DNA of 64,000 bases, from positions 20,173,001 through 20,237,000 of the forward strand of contig PUFA01000007.1 in the NCBI GenBank assembly GCA_003508835.1. Reading direction: 5' to 3'. Under the pieces are notes generated by a model. It saw nothing but the letters and a program-made list of their open reading frames with translations, ran no database searches and was not told the DNA's origin. This DNA is from Eonycteris spelaea (taxonomy: Eukaryota; Chordata; Mammalia; Chiroptera; Pteropodidae). Below, in pieces: positions 1 through 12,284 of this stretch (position 1 is the first letter of the stretch; each line of letters begins with the position of its first letter). The position numbers and the translations under genes are program-made.

Positions 1-19
1 AGAAATTGAGCCGGCAAAG

Positions 20-190
20 ATTTTCATTCATCATTCATTCCGTCATTCACCCATTCACCTACTGCGTGCAAGACGTTGTTCATTGAGTACATACTGTGGG
101 TGAAGCAACGTTCTAGGCATTGAGATACAGTCATGAACAAAATGAGCAAATGTTTTATTTTCATGGAGCCACAGTCCGATGGGAAAGTCA
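20..190 (-). repeat. L2 LINE 3' fragment, reverse
   Basis: Starts with the (ATTC)n-like tail tcattcattccgtcattc, then actgcgtgcaagacgttgt, attgagatacagtcatgaac and atggagccacagtccgatgg, the reverse L2 3' end order. Confidence 0.75.
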
Positions 191-254
191 GACATAGATG
201 ACGAGAGAATAATTAATTCACGCTGGGATAAATCGCTTCACTCACAGCTCTATC

Positions 255-530
255 CAAATGCCACCTCCGCAGAGAGACCTTCCTTGACCTCCACGTCTAA
301 AACACAACCCTTGCCATCTCCATCCCCTTTCTAGATTACTTAAAATGAGTGTGAGAATTTGGTATTGTGTTGTGTGTTTCTTTGTTGATTTTCCGTCTTT
401 CCCACTCGGATGTAAGCACCATGATGACAGCTTGGGACTCAATCTCCAGCTCCTGGCATGTCGTAGATACTTAAAAAATACCAGTTGAATGAGAAATGAA
501 TGAATGAATGAATGAATGAATGAAGGCAGA
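255..530 (+). repeat. L2 LINE 3' end, forward, with (GAAT)n tail
   Basis: Blocks gagagaccttccttgacctc and cggatgtaagcaccatgatg, then ctcctggcatgtcgtagata, lead into a (GAAT)n run at about 485-526, the typical L2 tail. Faces the opposite-orientation L2 copy at 20-190. Confidence 0.8.
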
Positions 531-699
531 GGAACCACAGCAGATACAGAGCCCAAGATGCCAACGAGAACTGACAAGGCTCCTGCTGATGATGCTATAT
601 AGGTTAGTTATGGGTGGCTGTCTCGAGGGCACATGAGGGGGTGCCATGTTCCAGGGAGCCTTGGTGGCACCACAGGGGGGCTCTCAACCTTTGGACGAA

Positions 700-840
700 G
701 TCCTGGATCCGCCACCTCCTGTGTGAATGACCTAGGGCGGGTACTTAACCTCGCTTATTCTCGGTTTCTTCATCCGTAAAATGGCAATGCCTTTAGCGTC
801 TACTTCACGGGATTTCTCTGAGGACAGGCGGCATGACGCA
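700..840 (+). repeat. MIR SINE, forward
   Basis: Core gtgtgaatgacctagggcgg and ttcatccgtaaaatggcaat (about 770-788) match the MIR central region. Confidence 0.75.
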
Positions 841-1575
841 GCGAGGTCCTTTTTAGACGATGAAAGTTGAATAAGGGCTGGCTGGCTCTGGTAGCCCAGG
901 GCTGCCTCTCGGCTCCCACAGAAAAGTAGGCTAAAGAATTTCAGAGCTTTGCAGAGGTGAGTTCTGGTTGGCTTTGATCTAGGAATGGTGGGCCGGGAAG
1001 CCGAAAGGCTGAGAGCTGGCCCATTCCCGGACTCCGCCTCCGAGGCTTGGAGTCTCAGCCTCAGGGTCCCTCTCTGATCAACGAGGCAGCAGCCAGCATC
1101 TCTCAGCGGAGGAGGGCCCCTCCCCCAGCTTATTCCCAGCCAAGCCCCCTGTCCCCTAAGACCTTAACTTCCCGTCAGAGACCTTAGGGCCATGCAGGGC
1201 CAGTCCTTCGCCTCCTGTATGAATATATTGCACCTTCCCACAGCCCAGATGTCCTGGAGTCTTGCCTCTCTGGCTCTCTCTGGGCCTGTTCTCCGTCCCT
1301 GCTGGCTCCTAGCCAGGAAGCCATGACCCCTCCCCATGTTCCCACCACCTGTTAAGGGGCTGCTCTGCCCTGAAAAGCCCTCAGGACCCTGAGCACCCAC
1401 ATTTCCTAACTTCCACGCATCCATGTTCTCTGCAGCAGGAGGTCATCCCCATACTTTCAGTGATTACCTTTAGCGGAGTTGACTCCAAGTGCAGGTTGGG
1501 GGCTCATCTAATCTTAGAAAGGGCCCTATTTGCCCCCCACCTCCTGCTGCAGGGGAGACATACCCCAGGTAAGAA

Positions 1576-1620
1576 CACACACACACACACGCACACGCAC
1601 ACGCACACGCACACGCACAC
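1576..1620. repeat. (AC)n / (GCACAC)n microsatellite
   Basis: A pure AC run followed by five GCACAC units. Open in several frames, which creates artificial His-Thr and Cys-Val peptides. Confidence 0.97.
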
Positions 1621-2084
1621 GGCCTCAGGAGGGCTGCGAAGCTTTCCCCTGAGACGGAGAGTGAATTTCAGAAACCCAGGACAGTGGGAAGGGGTCACTG
1701 AGGGGGCAGGCTCTGGCGCTGGGCCCAGAACTGTGGTTTCAGATGCTGCCTCAGCCCTGGGGGTGGAGGGAAGCTGGGGAGGGGAGGCGGGGAGGAGAGA
1801 AAGAGCTGAGTCTGCAGCCGAGCGTGGACGTGGGACATTCCGCAGCACGGAGGCGGTCCTGGGATCTGTGCTGGTACAAGGTGACCTCACTTCTCCTGGT
1901 TTGGGGACCAAGGAAGCACTGTCCTTCCTTCTCCAGACCTGTTTCCTCTTCTGTGAATTGTTGGTTCCGGGCACTAGGAAGCATGGAGCCATGCAAAGAG
2001 TGGGCCAAGCCAGGTCCGGTCACAGCCCTGGCCCCTCAGGACCGTGAAGCTTGGGGTAAAAGAGGCTGCATCTTGCTGGGCGTT

Positions 2085-2205
2085 CATGTCCTCATCCACG
2101 AACGGGGATAATGACCTTACCTTGCAGAGCTGCCACAAGGTTGAGGAAAGGTGTGTGCAATGCGGTACCTGGACACCATCTTCCTGGGGGAGTCTGCCTG
2201 ACCCC
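2085..2205 (+). repeat. MIR SINE tail part, forward
   Basis: Blocks gtcctcatccacgaacgggg and ataatgaccttaccttgcag follow the end of the MIR core. Confidence 0.6.
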
Positions 2206-2884
2206 AGCGTGAGATCCAGGCCCCCGGGGAGGGCCTTTCCTCACGGACTCTGAACTGTCTGTAGTTGTGTATGGATTTATGTGATGACTAGGTGAATGCC
2301 CATTCTTCCCCACTAGATTATAAGCTTCTTGAAGGCAGGGACCTGAGCATGAGCAGAGTAGGGGCTTCTATTAGATCCAGCCAGGAAACCAGAACGCATG
2401 CAGGATTTCGACAGAGGGGATTTAATATAGGGAACTCATTCTGACAGAGTTGAAAGAGCTGAAAGGCCTGAATGGGACAGCGAGGCAACTCGGAGACAAG
2501 TAGCAGCAGGAAGCTTCATCGTCTCTGGGACGAGAGGCACCAAGAAGGAAGGAATGACACCAGAACCCAGAATCAGTGGGGGGCACTAGGATCACAGTCA
2601 GGTAGGGGACTTGGAGAGAGGGCCTGTCCCCAGCACCTGGGACTGCAGAGGTGACCTAGCCACTGCCCACGGTGCCACCAAAGCAGACAGGGGGTAGGTG
2701 CGAAGTACACAGGCTCCAGCCCTCTAATCTCCGACCTGCTCTTCCCATTGTCTAAGCCTGACAGGAAGCTGTTTGGCAAGGGAGCCTGGGAGATGTAGTT
2801 CGGCGGGTGCCAGCCTTGAGACACGAAAATAGGATGAAGGAAGAGCAGGGGACCGGTCTGAGTTGAACAGACACCTGGCAGGCC

Positions 2885-3025
2885 CAAGCCTTGACTTATT
2901 CATTCACAAGTTCATATGCGTCTGGTGTTCGCTAGGCACCGGGCACTGTTCTAATATTTTTACAAAAATTGCATGCATTTAATAAGCACTTATTTAAAGA
3001 ATAAACGGTAGGTGCTCAATAAATG
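2885..3025. repeat. MIR/L2-type tail remnant
   Basis: The blocks gttcgctaggcaccgggcac, tgttctaatatttttac and taggtgctcaataaatgcc are tail sequences shared by L2 and MIR. The copy cannot be assigned further. Confidence 0.5.
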
Positions 3026-3929
3026 CCACCCATCCCTGTGGTCGGTGCTGCTGTTGTCAGACTTGCTCTCAAGGGCACGGGCTTGCTGTGGTTCTGGGGC
3101 TTTTCTGTCTCTGACTCTCAAACCTCCACCCCATCCCTGGCCTCCCTGGGCCCAGGCCCGCAGGCTCTGGCTGCTTAGCGCAGGGGAGGAAGGGCAGAGG
3201 ATGCCGGCCCTGGAGCCGGAGCCCCTGTGGAGCCCCTGCATCTCGGCCCCAGGCTCCACCAGGGAGCCTGAGCTCCCTTTCCGCGCCTGTCAGTCAAACC
3301 TAACGCTTGGAAGTTCAAGCGTGGCCAAAAGGAAGCAGATTTCAAAACACACCTCTGCTTGCCCCGCTTTCCTCCCCCTCCCCCGTGGCCTCTGCTCCAG
3401 GCTCCCCTGGGGCTCCATTGCCCCTGGCTTGTCCCAGGCTGAGCTGAAATCATAAGGGTCTGGGGCAGAAGTGGGGGTGGGGTGGTAGGGGGCCCTGTGG
3501 GGAGGGAGTGGAGGTCCTGGCAAATGCTCCCTGGGCAGGCCTCGATCTCATGCCTCTCTGGGGACTGTTCCTGGTGGGTGGAGAAGAAATCTGAGACAGA
3601 GCAGGGCCACAGCTGCCCCTGCTTTACTGAGGAGGGGCTCTGGGGGTGGCAGGGGAAAGAGGCCTGAACCCTGAAAATCAACGGGGCTGAGCTTCTTCCT
3701 GTTTTTATTACTCTGTCCCTGCACTGGCAAGAGCCTTGGCTTCTCGAAGATTCTCCAAAGGATCGGTTGAATGAAGGAAAAGTGAAAAGTTGGTCTAGCT
3801 TTGACACAGAAGGTAAAGGGGGTGCTGGGCTGGAGAGGCTCCCTGGCTGCCTGCCAGCAACCAGTGCCTTGAGCACCTCTTCCCTCTCCGGGGTCCCTCC
3901 CACTTCCTCGCAGCAAGGGGGTTTGGGTC

Positions 3930-4050
3930 AGAGCACTAAGGACACCATCCTGACCCTGTTGCCTTCTAGCTGTGTGACATTGGACTAGCCTGCCACCTCT
4001 GCAAGCCTCAGCTCTCCCCACCTCTGAAATGGGGAGACTTCCCCCCACCC
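3930..4050 (+). repeat. MIR SINE, forward
   Basis: Contains tagctgtgtgacattggact and cacctctgaaatggggaga. Confidence 0.8.
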
Positions 4051-4367
4051 CACAGCATGCTGCGAGGCCCACTATGAATGAGGCCTTGCAAAGATCTCCT
4101 AACACAGCCTTCTGTGAGCAGCGAAAGGCTTCGCGGATATCGGTGACCCTGAGAAGTCAGAGAAGGCCAGAACATCTTCCTGGGGGGAAGGGGGGGGTGT
4201 TGTCAATAGAGTTAAAAGCATGGCCAAGGGCTCTGACAAATAGCTGTTGCTTCTTGTAATTTCTTTGCAAAAGCAGATGGAAATGAAGCAATGCCCAGTC
4301 ACGGAGGCCGACACTGGAAGGGACGCCTTGATGGTGGGAGTTTGCTCTTCCTGGTTGGTTTGTTCGG

Positions 4368-4408
4368 TTTTTTTTTTTTTTGTCTTTTTTTTTTTTTTTT
4401 TTTTTTTT
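4368..4408. repeat. Poly-T tract, two runs
   Basis: T runs at 4368-4381 and 4385-4408 separated by gtc. No SINE or L1 body was recognised beside it. Confidence 0.95.
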
Positions 4409-5059
4409 ACTGTTTTTCTCCCCTAGTGCTCCCTCCCTGCTCAAAGCCCAACCATAAACGCGGTGACAGCCAGGACCACACTGTTCACTTTATTGCAGTG
4501 TTGTTTTCCATTTGGAAAACCTCTCTCTGCAGAATGTGCTTGAAGTTTTGAAGAAGTGAGTTAATATATCGATGATGTCTTTATTGTCAGGACACTTCCT
4601 GAATTAGAAATAAAAGGCTCTGCCGAATTCAATAAAATGACGTGGGGGAGAATATGTTCCTTTCCCAGGACGAGAGCCCTCCTTTTGCGGCTGACTCGGA
4701 GGGGGTGGGGCCAGACTTTCTGAAGCGCCAGGGTTCTTCTGGAAACAGAGGAGCCCAGCTTTCCCGAGGCGAAGGAGAAACCTCTGCCCTCCTGGGACAC
4801 AGAGCTGGGCCAGTGGGTGCCCAACGCGTGGACTCGTCCCCGGCCCTTGTCTCCCCGTTCCCCTGTTCTGTGAGGTGGGAGGAGATAGACCACCCTGGGC
4901 ATCTGTGTCCTCCCGGCAGAGTGCTTGCCACTCCCCGTCTCCAGGCCCCACCAGCTTGTACCCCCATCCACATGGCCCACGCCCCTCCCCCCAACTCCCA
5001 CCTTGTTGATCTGTGTGAGTCTGAAGTCTGTGTATGATTCATTAGAAGAGGCAGACAGC

Positions 5060-5225
5060 AGAGTGGACAGGAAGGAAAAGGCCTTGGCCTTGCACAGATC
5101 TGGACTTGAGTCTCCCATGGTCTCTCAGTTGCGATTTGACCTTGAGCAAGTGACTTTACCTCTCTGTGCTTCAGTTTCCTCGGCAGGGATGGAAACACCC
5201 GGCCCAGGGCCCGGTCGCTGTCGTT
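5060..5225 (+). repeat. MIR SINE, forward
   Basis: Contains tgaccttgagcaagtgact (5137-5155) and tctctgtgcttcagtttcct. Confidence 0.85.
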
Positions 5226-5369
5226 GCTACTTATTCACTTCCTGCAAGTCTTGTTATCATGGGGAAGAAGCAGGCCGGGGGGGAAAGGAGCTGAGGGGAT
5301 GGTTGGCAGTAGGACAGCCCGGGCAGCAGACAGTTCTTCTCAAGAGAAAACACATGAAAGGGAAAGCTG

Positions 5370-5515
5370 TTTTAATCAACACTCACTATGTGTCAGGATA
5401 CAGCAGCATCTGGTCTATAGGCTCAGAGAGGTTAAGTTCCTTGTCCAAGGACACACAGCTAACAAAAGAGATTCAGATTCACACCTGGGCCCATCAGGTT
5501 CCCAGTTTATGGCCT
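5370..5515 (-). repeat. MIR SINE, reverse
   Basis: Contains ggctcagagaggttaagttc, cttgtccaaggacacacagc, the reversed MIR core. Confidence 0.85.
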
Positions 5516-7447
5516 AGTTCTTACTCCCGTCTTGGGCATGCCTCCCCAAAAGCCATGAATGGGGGTTCCATGAGCGGATGGGGCAGAGGAAGCCCCCCTG
5601 TCAGGATCCTGCTGTGAGGAGCAGGGAGGGGTCCGAGCAGAGGCTCCCCCAGCAGTGCCCCCTGCCCCGCGGCCATTCTCTATGTGTGACCTGCTTTCGC
5701 CTGTCACAGTCATGTTGTTGGCAGTGCCATTTTTCCCCGAGGGAAAAGCCGTGTCCTGGGAACATCTTGTCGACTCAGATGCCCGAGTGGGGTCAGTTTC
5801 CCGGGATCCCAGAGTTTCTGACTTTGTTTCTTGCTTCCTATTGATGGATTTGCCCTTACACCTCGACCGCCTGCCACTTTGAGCCTCTGCGGTTCACTTT
5901 CTGGCCACCTTGGTCCCTCTTCGATCCCAAAACAGGAAGCTAGGGAGAGCTGAGTTTATCGCCCATCTCCTCTGTGCTGTAGTCAGGGGTGCTGAGTGGG
6001 GATCCCATGGCTTGGGGTTCCCAGAGGGGTAGAGAGAGGAGGCAGATTGGCTGAATGGGGAGGGAGCCCCAGTCACCCCTGATCTGTTTAAGCCTCAGGG
6101 CAGCTCATGGGGCCCTGGGTTGGGGGCAGGGAGGGGACACTTTGGCCAAAGCTGCACCTTAGCCAAGGACGAGGGAGGCTCGGGTCTTGGCACTCAGCGC
6201 ACCTTCTTCCTCCCCAGGAAGCCTGGGAAGGAACCCAAGATATGGAGTCTGTTCGCCATGGGTCGGCCCGACCGCTGTGTTCCTTGAAGGAATGCCTGTC
6301 CCTCTCTGTGCCTTGTTCTTCCCTGTGAAAAATGAAAGGAATGACACCCTTCCCTACCCACCCCTTTGGGATTGGAGGATCTTCTCTTTCATGGTCCCAC
6401 CCTGTCCCCTGACACAGGGCTGCCTCCTGGTCCCCCTCCGCTGGGGCGAACCTGCTGGCTTGCTGTGAAACTTCCGGCGAATCTAAGGAACACAGGCCAC
6501 CGGGTGCTTCTGAGCCAGCCCCCTTCCCCCTGAGGCGTCGCTTCCCAGCTCTGTGGACGAGGCCAATGAGTCTCCTGGCAATGGCCAGCCCTGGGGACAA
6601 ACCGGCTCTGGGCCAGTGCCTTTGGGCAGTGCGTCTCAGCTTCCTTGTGTGTATAACAGCGGTGCTGACCCTGGTTCATGGCGCTGTTCGGGATATCACC
6701 TGAGCCATCCCCATCTGAGTCACCCCTCTTCATGCCCAGTGCTGATCCAGAGCCAGGAGACCAGCCTTGGGCTTCAGGTCGGGTCATGAAGTTACTGTAT
6801 GGTCCAGGGCACATAACTCTACATTTTTGTATCTTGATTTCTGCATCCGACCAATGAAAGCGTCCCTCCTCTCCATCCCATCCACCTCTCTCCTTGTCCC
6901 AGACCCTTAAAAAAGCCAGTATGAAAGGCTTTCAGAGCCGGCCTGGCCTGGAGGCACCACAGAGGGCACGCGGGTTGGGGGTGGGGGTGGGAGGCAGCGG
7001 TGGGTGCTGAAGACCTCCCCTCACAGGCCCCATCTGCAGCAGCTGGGCCCCACCCCACACAGGGCCCTGCAGCCGGATCTCCAGCGGGCCCCCACCCTGC
7101 CTGGCTGCCTTTCCTGCCACCCCCAGATTTGTACCCATAATCTGCATATTTAGAAGTTCACCACCGTTGCGCGCCAAACCATAAATTCTTTCCCAGGCGG
7201 GGCCCTGGGAAAGAGCTCCCCAAGCCTGAGGCCTGGCTTCGGAGACCCCGCTCCCCAAGTCTCCAGGCAGGCTGGGGCCTCCAGAGGCTGAGCCAGGCAG
7301 CTGAAAAATCAGAGTAATCAAAATCATTGAAGAGGAGCAAAAGGGAAACAAGGACGATTGCGTTTGACTCCCATTTGAGTGAGGGGCTGTGGGCAGCACC
7401 TTTCTGTCCACTGTGCAGAGGGGCAAGCGGAGGCTCGGGTTCAGTCC

Positions 7448-7473
7448 TGAGTCATTTCAGGGCTGACTCAGCA
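7448..7473. promoter_or_regulatory. Paired AP-1 and MARE-like sites
   Basis: TGAGTCA at 7448-7454 and TGACTCAGCA at 7464-7473. The second lies inside the palindrome GCTGACTCAGC (7462-7472), a Maf/NRF2/BACH-type core. Located in non-repetitive sequence 18 kb upstream of exon 1. Confidence 0.35.
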
Positions 7474-8489
7474 ACGATGCCCAGGAGCAGCTGTCATGTC
7501 ACAAAGGCTTGGCCGATGCAAGCGAATTTCTAATTCTCGAGTCCGGAAGCGGCTCGAGGCTCCGGGCAGGACATGGAGTGGCCGTGGGTTTGACCCTTTG
7601 AGACGGTTTCCACGGCCCTTTACTCCTAGGCACTCTCCAGCCTCCTGGTTCAGCCCCCCAGACTCCCACCTCCCCACCCCACTCCCAAAGGGGCAGGACC
7701 TTTAATGTCGCTGATTCTCCTCAAAGAAATAGAAATGGGCACCTTGGGACATTGTTACCAAGAAATGTGCACAGCAGACGCCCTGGTGCCCTTAACCTAT
7801 CCTTGAACCTGACCCCTCAATGCCAGCCGTTAGCGTTCTCTGAGCTCCATCTGCGGACCGGAAGGTACAGCAAACACTCGGGTGAAGACTTTCTCATTTG
7901 CTGCTGACTCCAGCCCTTTGGAGAGGGTGGAGATAATGAAGACGATGAAGAAGCTGGTATCAGTGAGTGGCAGAGGCCGGCCTCCACGCCGGAGCTACTG
8001 GACGCAGGCCTGAACCTTTGCCCCCACGCTGTAGAGCCCAAGGCCAAGGGCGTCCTCAAGCGGAGGGAATCCTTTCACTTCTCCAGTCGCCCCATGTGGC
8101 CCAACCTCTCCATGATCCTGAAGGGCATGCCCACCTTCCTCTCTTCAGCACCCACCACCTCCACTGTTGCTCTGTCTTGAGGCATCTATTCGATGCAGAG
8201 AGAGATATATATACACCAACAGGTGACCTCCCTCCGTAGCCTGACTCTGCTGCCTTAAGCCTGGCCCCTCCTCCCCCTCAGGCTGGGTACTCACCAGAGC
8301 AGGATATGGGGTTCCAGGTCCTCTGTTTTCTCTTCTGTTCATGCATCCGACAAGCGCCGCATGCCAGCACCGTTCTGGTACTGGAGACAAAGTCCTTCTG
8401 CAAACGTCCTCAGGCCTGTCACCTGCAGCACAGGCTGCCCCTGCGCCCCCCTCAGGTGTCCACCGATAGGGGAACGGAGAACTTAGAAG

Positions 8490-8610
8490 GGAAATGGCAA
8501 AGCCACCCTGCAATCAGAAGACGTGGGTGGCAGTGCTCGCCGTGCCCTTACTTGCTGTGTGACCTTGACCGCGTCCATCTGTCACCCGGGATCCAACTAT
8601 CAGCAGCCTC
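8490..8610 (+). repeat. MIR SINE, forward, diverged
   Basis: The block ttacttgctgtgtgaccttg is clear; the rest is eroded. Confidence 0.55.
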
Positions 8611-8894
8611 CGTCACTCCTGCCCCGCCGTCCCAGCTTTTTGCCACGTCCGCCGATCACCTGTAACTCTGTTAACTGAGTATTCGTTTTGAAAACAAATG
8701 CACTTTTCCCAGTTAAATACATGTGTTTTAAAAGGAAATTTTAAATCAACTCCAAGAATGAAAACAATTCAGTCTCGTTGGCCATGAGAAATAAAAGGCA
8801 ACCAGAAGACTAAATACAATGAAGACAAAACAACGTCGTTATCCGCCTCCTTGGAGATGGTTTGCTGCCAAAGGCTGCGAATCCAACGCCCTAT

Positions 8895-9450
8895 TCGCGC
8901 TTCCATTCATCCATCTAATGGAGGTGCCCCCGGCTCCTTCCACGCGCCAGGCCCTGCTCCGGTGCTGGAGACAACGCGGTTAAAAAGGAACAGACGGAAG
9001 TCCTTGCCGGATGGCGCTCACGCCCTGGTGGAGGGAGACCGAGAGTAGTAAAATAAACATAGCGTGGTCCAGGCGCACGGTATGGAAGCAAAGCAAAGCA
9101 GCTGGCGGAGGGGTCGCTCCCTAAGCCAGGATGGTCAGGGACGCTCTGGACGTGGATTTGAGCAAAGATGTGAAGGAAGCGAGGGATGGAGTCATGCAGG
9201 TGTCTAAGGAAAGAGCGTTCGGGGCGAGAAAACAGCAGGTGCAAGGCCCCGAGGCAGGACTGTGCCCGTGCATGCGTCTGAGGGACCGCGAGGAAGGGGA
9301 CCCTTTGCTCAGCGGGGCCACCAGGGCTGGAGAAGGTGGAGAAATAAAAAGAGTAGGGAGGCAGCCCTCAAACCCCTCTTTCCAGAAGGATCCAGACTGG
9401 GGGAGGGACGTGGGCAGGGGTCCAGGAGTTGGACCAGGGTGAGGCGTCCG
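8895..9450 (-). repeat. L2 LINE fragment, reverse, long
   Basis: Reads cattcatccatctaatgg, ccaggccctgctccggtgct, gagacaacgcggttaaaaag, later gaaagagcgttcggggc and caggtgcaaggccccgaggc. These are the reverse L2 3' UTR and ORF2 end over about 550 bases. A chance open frame here (9262-10167) is not a gene. Confidence 0.8.
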
Positions 9451-9829
9451 GGGCACAGAACTGAAGCAGGTACTCCTGGCCAGGTGCGTGCTTACACACG
9501 TGGAGAGAAGTGTGTTCATACATTTTGCCACACCGCCCCCACCCCCAGTGTTGGCCTGCTTCACCCTGGTCCTGGCCGTGACCTTGGGCCCCTCCCTCAG
9601 CTTCACCCAGGGCAGAAGCGTCCTGCCCACCCCTCGCCCTTGTCCACAGCTCGATGCCTGAGGCTTACTGAGCTGCTACTGCTCAGGAAGCCCGCTCTGC
9701 GCGATCGCAGACCGGCTCCTCCCCTCCCTGAGCCTTGGTTTCCCCATCTTTCAAAAAGTAGAACTAGATTAAATTGCCAGAGCATCAAATTGACTTGGGA
9801 CACATGCAGCGGTGGCGTGAGGAAGCCCT

Positions 9830-9945
9830 GCAGATCTCAGGGCCCCCGTCCGAACCCGCCAAACCAGAGTCTCAGATGCAGGACCCAGAACCTGTATTTT
9901 AAGCGGATGGACCATCGTTCTGTGAACTACGTTGAGCTTTCCAGC
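9830..9945. mobile_element. MER5-like fragment, weak
   Basis: Blocks ccagagtctcagatgcagga and cagaacctgtattttaagc resemble the middle of a MER5-type MITE. No inverted ends are seen. Confidence 0.35.
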
Positions 9946-9984
9946 TGTCTTTGGGTTTATATACCCCAAAGTGAGGAGAAATGC

Positions 9985-10640
9985 CACCCATGCGTTCGTT
10001 CATTCATTCAATCAATCACTCAATCAAGTGACATGTTTCGTGAGCCATTACTGAGGGCCAGGAAGTGCCCACAGCTAGCGGAAGAGGCAGCCGCAGCCCT
10101 GCACTCACAGCGCGCACGCACCGACGGGGAGGCGAGAGCCGAAGGCGGGGTGCGTGATTTCAGATGATGAGCGGAAGCGAGCGAGGAGAAGACTCCGGGG
10201 CATGAGGCTGGGGAGGGCGGGGCCACCTCAGGGTTCTTAAAGATGCTCTTCAAGAAGGGACATTTGACCTGATACCCCGACGACATGACGTTCTGGAGGA
10301 AAGGCGCTCTCGGCAACAAGCATCCTGGGGCAGGAACGAGTCGGGTGCACGTGAGCAACAGCGAGAGAGAGGGCCAGCGTAGCCGGACCGTGGGGCATGG
10401 AGGGGGCAGTAGGTGGCCAGGGGCTGAGGGGCGCAGGGGACAGGGCATGTGCGGTGGGCCTGGGGAAAGCGTCGCCTTCACCAGACGACTCGGGGTGCTG
10501 GCTGAGAACACACTGGAAGGTGCACGAGAGGGTGCAGGGAGGCAGCCACGGTGGCCCAGGCCAGACGGTCTGGTTGCTGGGCTGGAGGCGGGAAAAACAG
10601 GATGGTTGATCTAACCAGGTCTCCACCAGGAGGGAGAGGA
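9985..10640 (-). repeat. L2 LINE fragment, reverse (diverged)
   Basis: The tail cgttcattcattcaatcaat is followed by L2-like interior pieces such as agcaacagcgagagagaggg and gcggtgggcctggggaaagc. The right half is uncertain. Confidence 0.5.
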
Positions 10641-10851
10641 GGTTTGATGGACCTACCTGTGCTCCTGTGGATGGATGTCCTGGGGGGAGGGGGGCGGTCT
10701 GGCAACTTGAGAAGCGACATTTGACCTGACACCTTGGCCTGGGTCTTACTGGGTCTTGCCCCTCCTTCAGAGGCCAGCCTGGTGGGTGTGTAAGAAGGTA
10801 ACCCACTAACTAGCCTGCAAGTCTGCAGAGCACAGACAATTCCTGATGTGT

Positions 10852-10864
10852 CCACCAGATGGCA
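10852..10864 (+). promoter_or_regulatory. CTCF-like motif, forward
   Basis: CCACCAGATGGCA fits the CTCF core CCASYAGRKGGCR at every position. Binding is inferred from the motif only. Confidence 0.45.
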
Positions 10865-11129
10865 GAATTCCGGCGAGTACAAGAGAAACCGAAAGACAAA
10901 TTGGCCAGGGCAGGGGATTGCCCTGCTGGACCAGTGGGTGGTACAGCTCCAGGGGGCATCCCTTATGCTGCAGTCCCTGCGAATAAAGCCCCTTGGAGGG
11001 CACAGTGCACCGTGTGGCCTGGAGTCTGAGTTCTGGTTTGCCTGGTGGTGCTAACCAGTAAGTGGGGACTGAGCCAGGCCTAATGTGCCCACCGCCTCCA
11101 GAGCCTCCGAAAAGCCCAGACTCCAGCTG

Positions 11130-11315
11130 ACCTGGCTGAGGCTGAGGCCTGGCTCTGCTGGGTACCAACCCGGACAAGCTGCTTAATCTCTCTGTGCCTC
11201 AGTGTCCTCATCTGTAAAATGGGGCAGATAATAGCCCCCACCCCACAGAGTTGCTGGGCAGATTAAAGCCGCTAAAACAGAAAGCGTGCTTAGGAGGGGG
11301 CCTGGGTCATTGCTG
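11130..11315 (+). repeat. MIR SINE, forward
   Basis: Intact core cctcatctgtaaaatgggg at 11206-11224 and ataatagcccccaccccaca after it. Confidence 0.9.
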
Positions 11316-11719
11316 GTTCTCACTGCATGTGAACGTGGACAGCAAAGATTTCTGGCACCATTATTATCCTTTATTTGGCAAGTGAGCTAGGAAAGGAGGC
11401 GTGAGTGGGAAATGGAGGAGGTCCCCGTGACCTGGGAGGCTGGAGCAGATGGCGATGGCTGAGGAGAAACCACGTGAGCAGAGGAGGAGAGGGCGGAAGG
11501 AGACTCATGGTTTGCACCAGGCCGTGGCAGGGAGGGAGAGCAGCAGAGGTGACGCTGGGTGTTTGCTGCAGGTCAGTCTCTGGAAGTAAGACTTTGCTGA
11601 GGTGGTGAGGAAGGGAAGAAGTTAGACACAAGGTCTGGGGCTAGACTGAAGAGTCCTGACTGCCGAAAAGAGCACTTTTGATTTCTCACTGGGAGCCCCT
11701 GGAAAAAAAGTAATAAGAC

Positions 11720-11890
11720 GATTTAACAGCAGTGTGCAATGTGCCAGGTGCTTGGACATATCGTCTCATTTAATATTCTAAACAGCCCTCTTGTTCTCAA
11801 CAACTGTGATCATCTCCGTGAGGGATGAAGAGAATGAAGGTCGGAGCGGGGAAGTGACTTGCTCAAGGTCGCACGGCCGGCCGAGAGGGG
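11720..11890 (-). repeat. MIR SINE, reverse
   Basis: Contains aatgtgccaggtgcttggac, gtctcatttaatattctaaa and gaagtgacttgctcaaggtc. Confidence 0.85.
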
Positions 11891-11959
11891 CAGGAGCGGA
11901 GCTTTGGCCCAGCCTCGGGGGGCCCTTTGACAGAGAGGAAGGGCTGAGAGTCGGGGCAG

Positions 11960-12035
11960 CCCTACTCTGGGCTCTGCCTCGGCCTGGCTGTGTGACCTTG
12001 ACGCAGACCATCCGCTCCATCTCTGGAAAATGAAA
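11960..12035 (+). repeat. MIR SINE core, forward
   Basis: Contains ctgtgtgaccttgacgcaga and ccatctctggaaaatgaaa; short. Confidence 0.6.
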
Positions 12036-12284
12036 GGAGAGCCGAAGGAGAACCCATTCGAAGAGGGAGAGATGGACCTGAAGGAGAAGCAAGAAAGCTG
12101 GTTCACCCCTGCTCTGGGGAGCTGTGGTGGGCCTGGCCCGGAGTTAATTAGCCCCTGGAAAGGGAGTGCAACGCCAGGCCCAGCACCCGTGGACATCCGG
12201 GTCACGCGCAGGCTGGCCTGGAGAGAGGCTCTGCGGTGACGAGCTGAGGTGAGGTGCAGGTTGGGAGAGAGAACCCAACCCAGA

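Noticed and set aside
485..526. CRISPR-like short repeats (GAAT)n
   Set aside because: A simple tetranucleotide tail of an L2, without spacers; mammalian DNA.
3175..3903. 242-codon open frame on -
   Set aside because: Low-complexity Pro/Gly/Arg-rich translation, no family match, no splice or promoter context.
9262..10167. 301-codon open frame on +
   Set aside because: It crosses a reversed L2 and a MER5-like fragment, has no recognisable domain, and its length is explained by GC-rich sequence.
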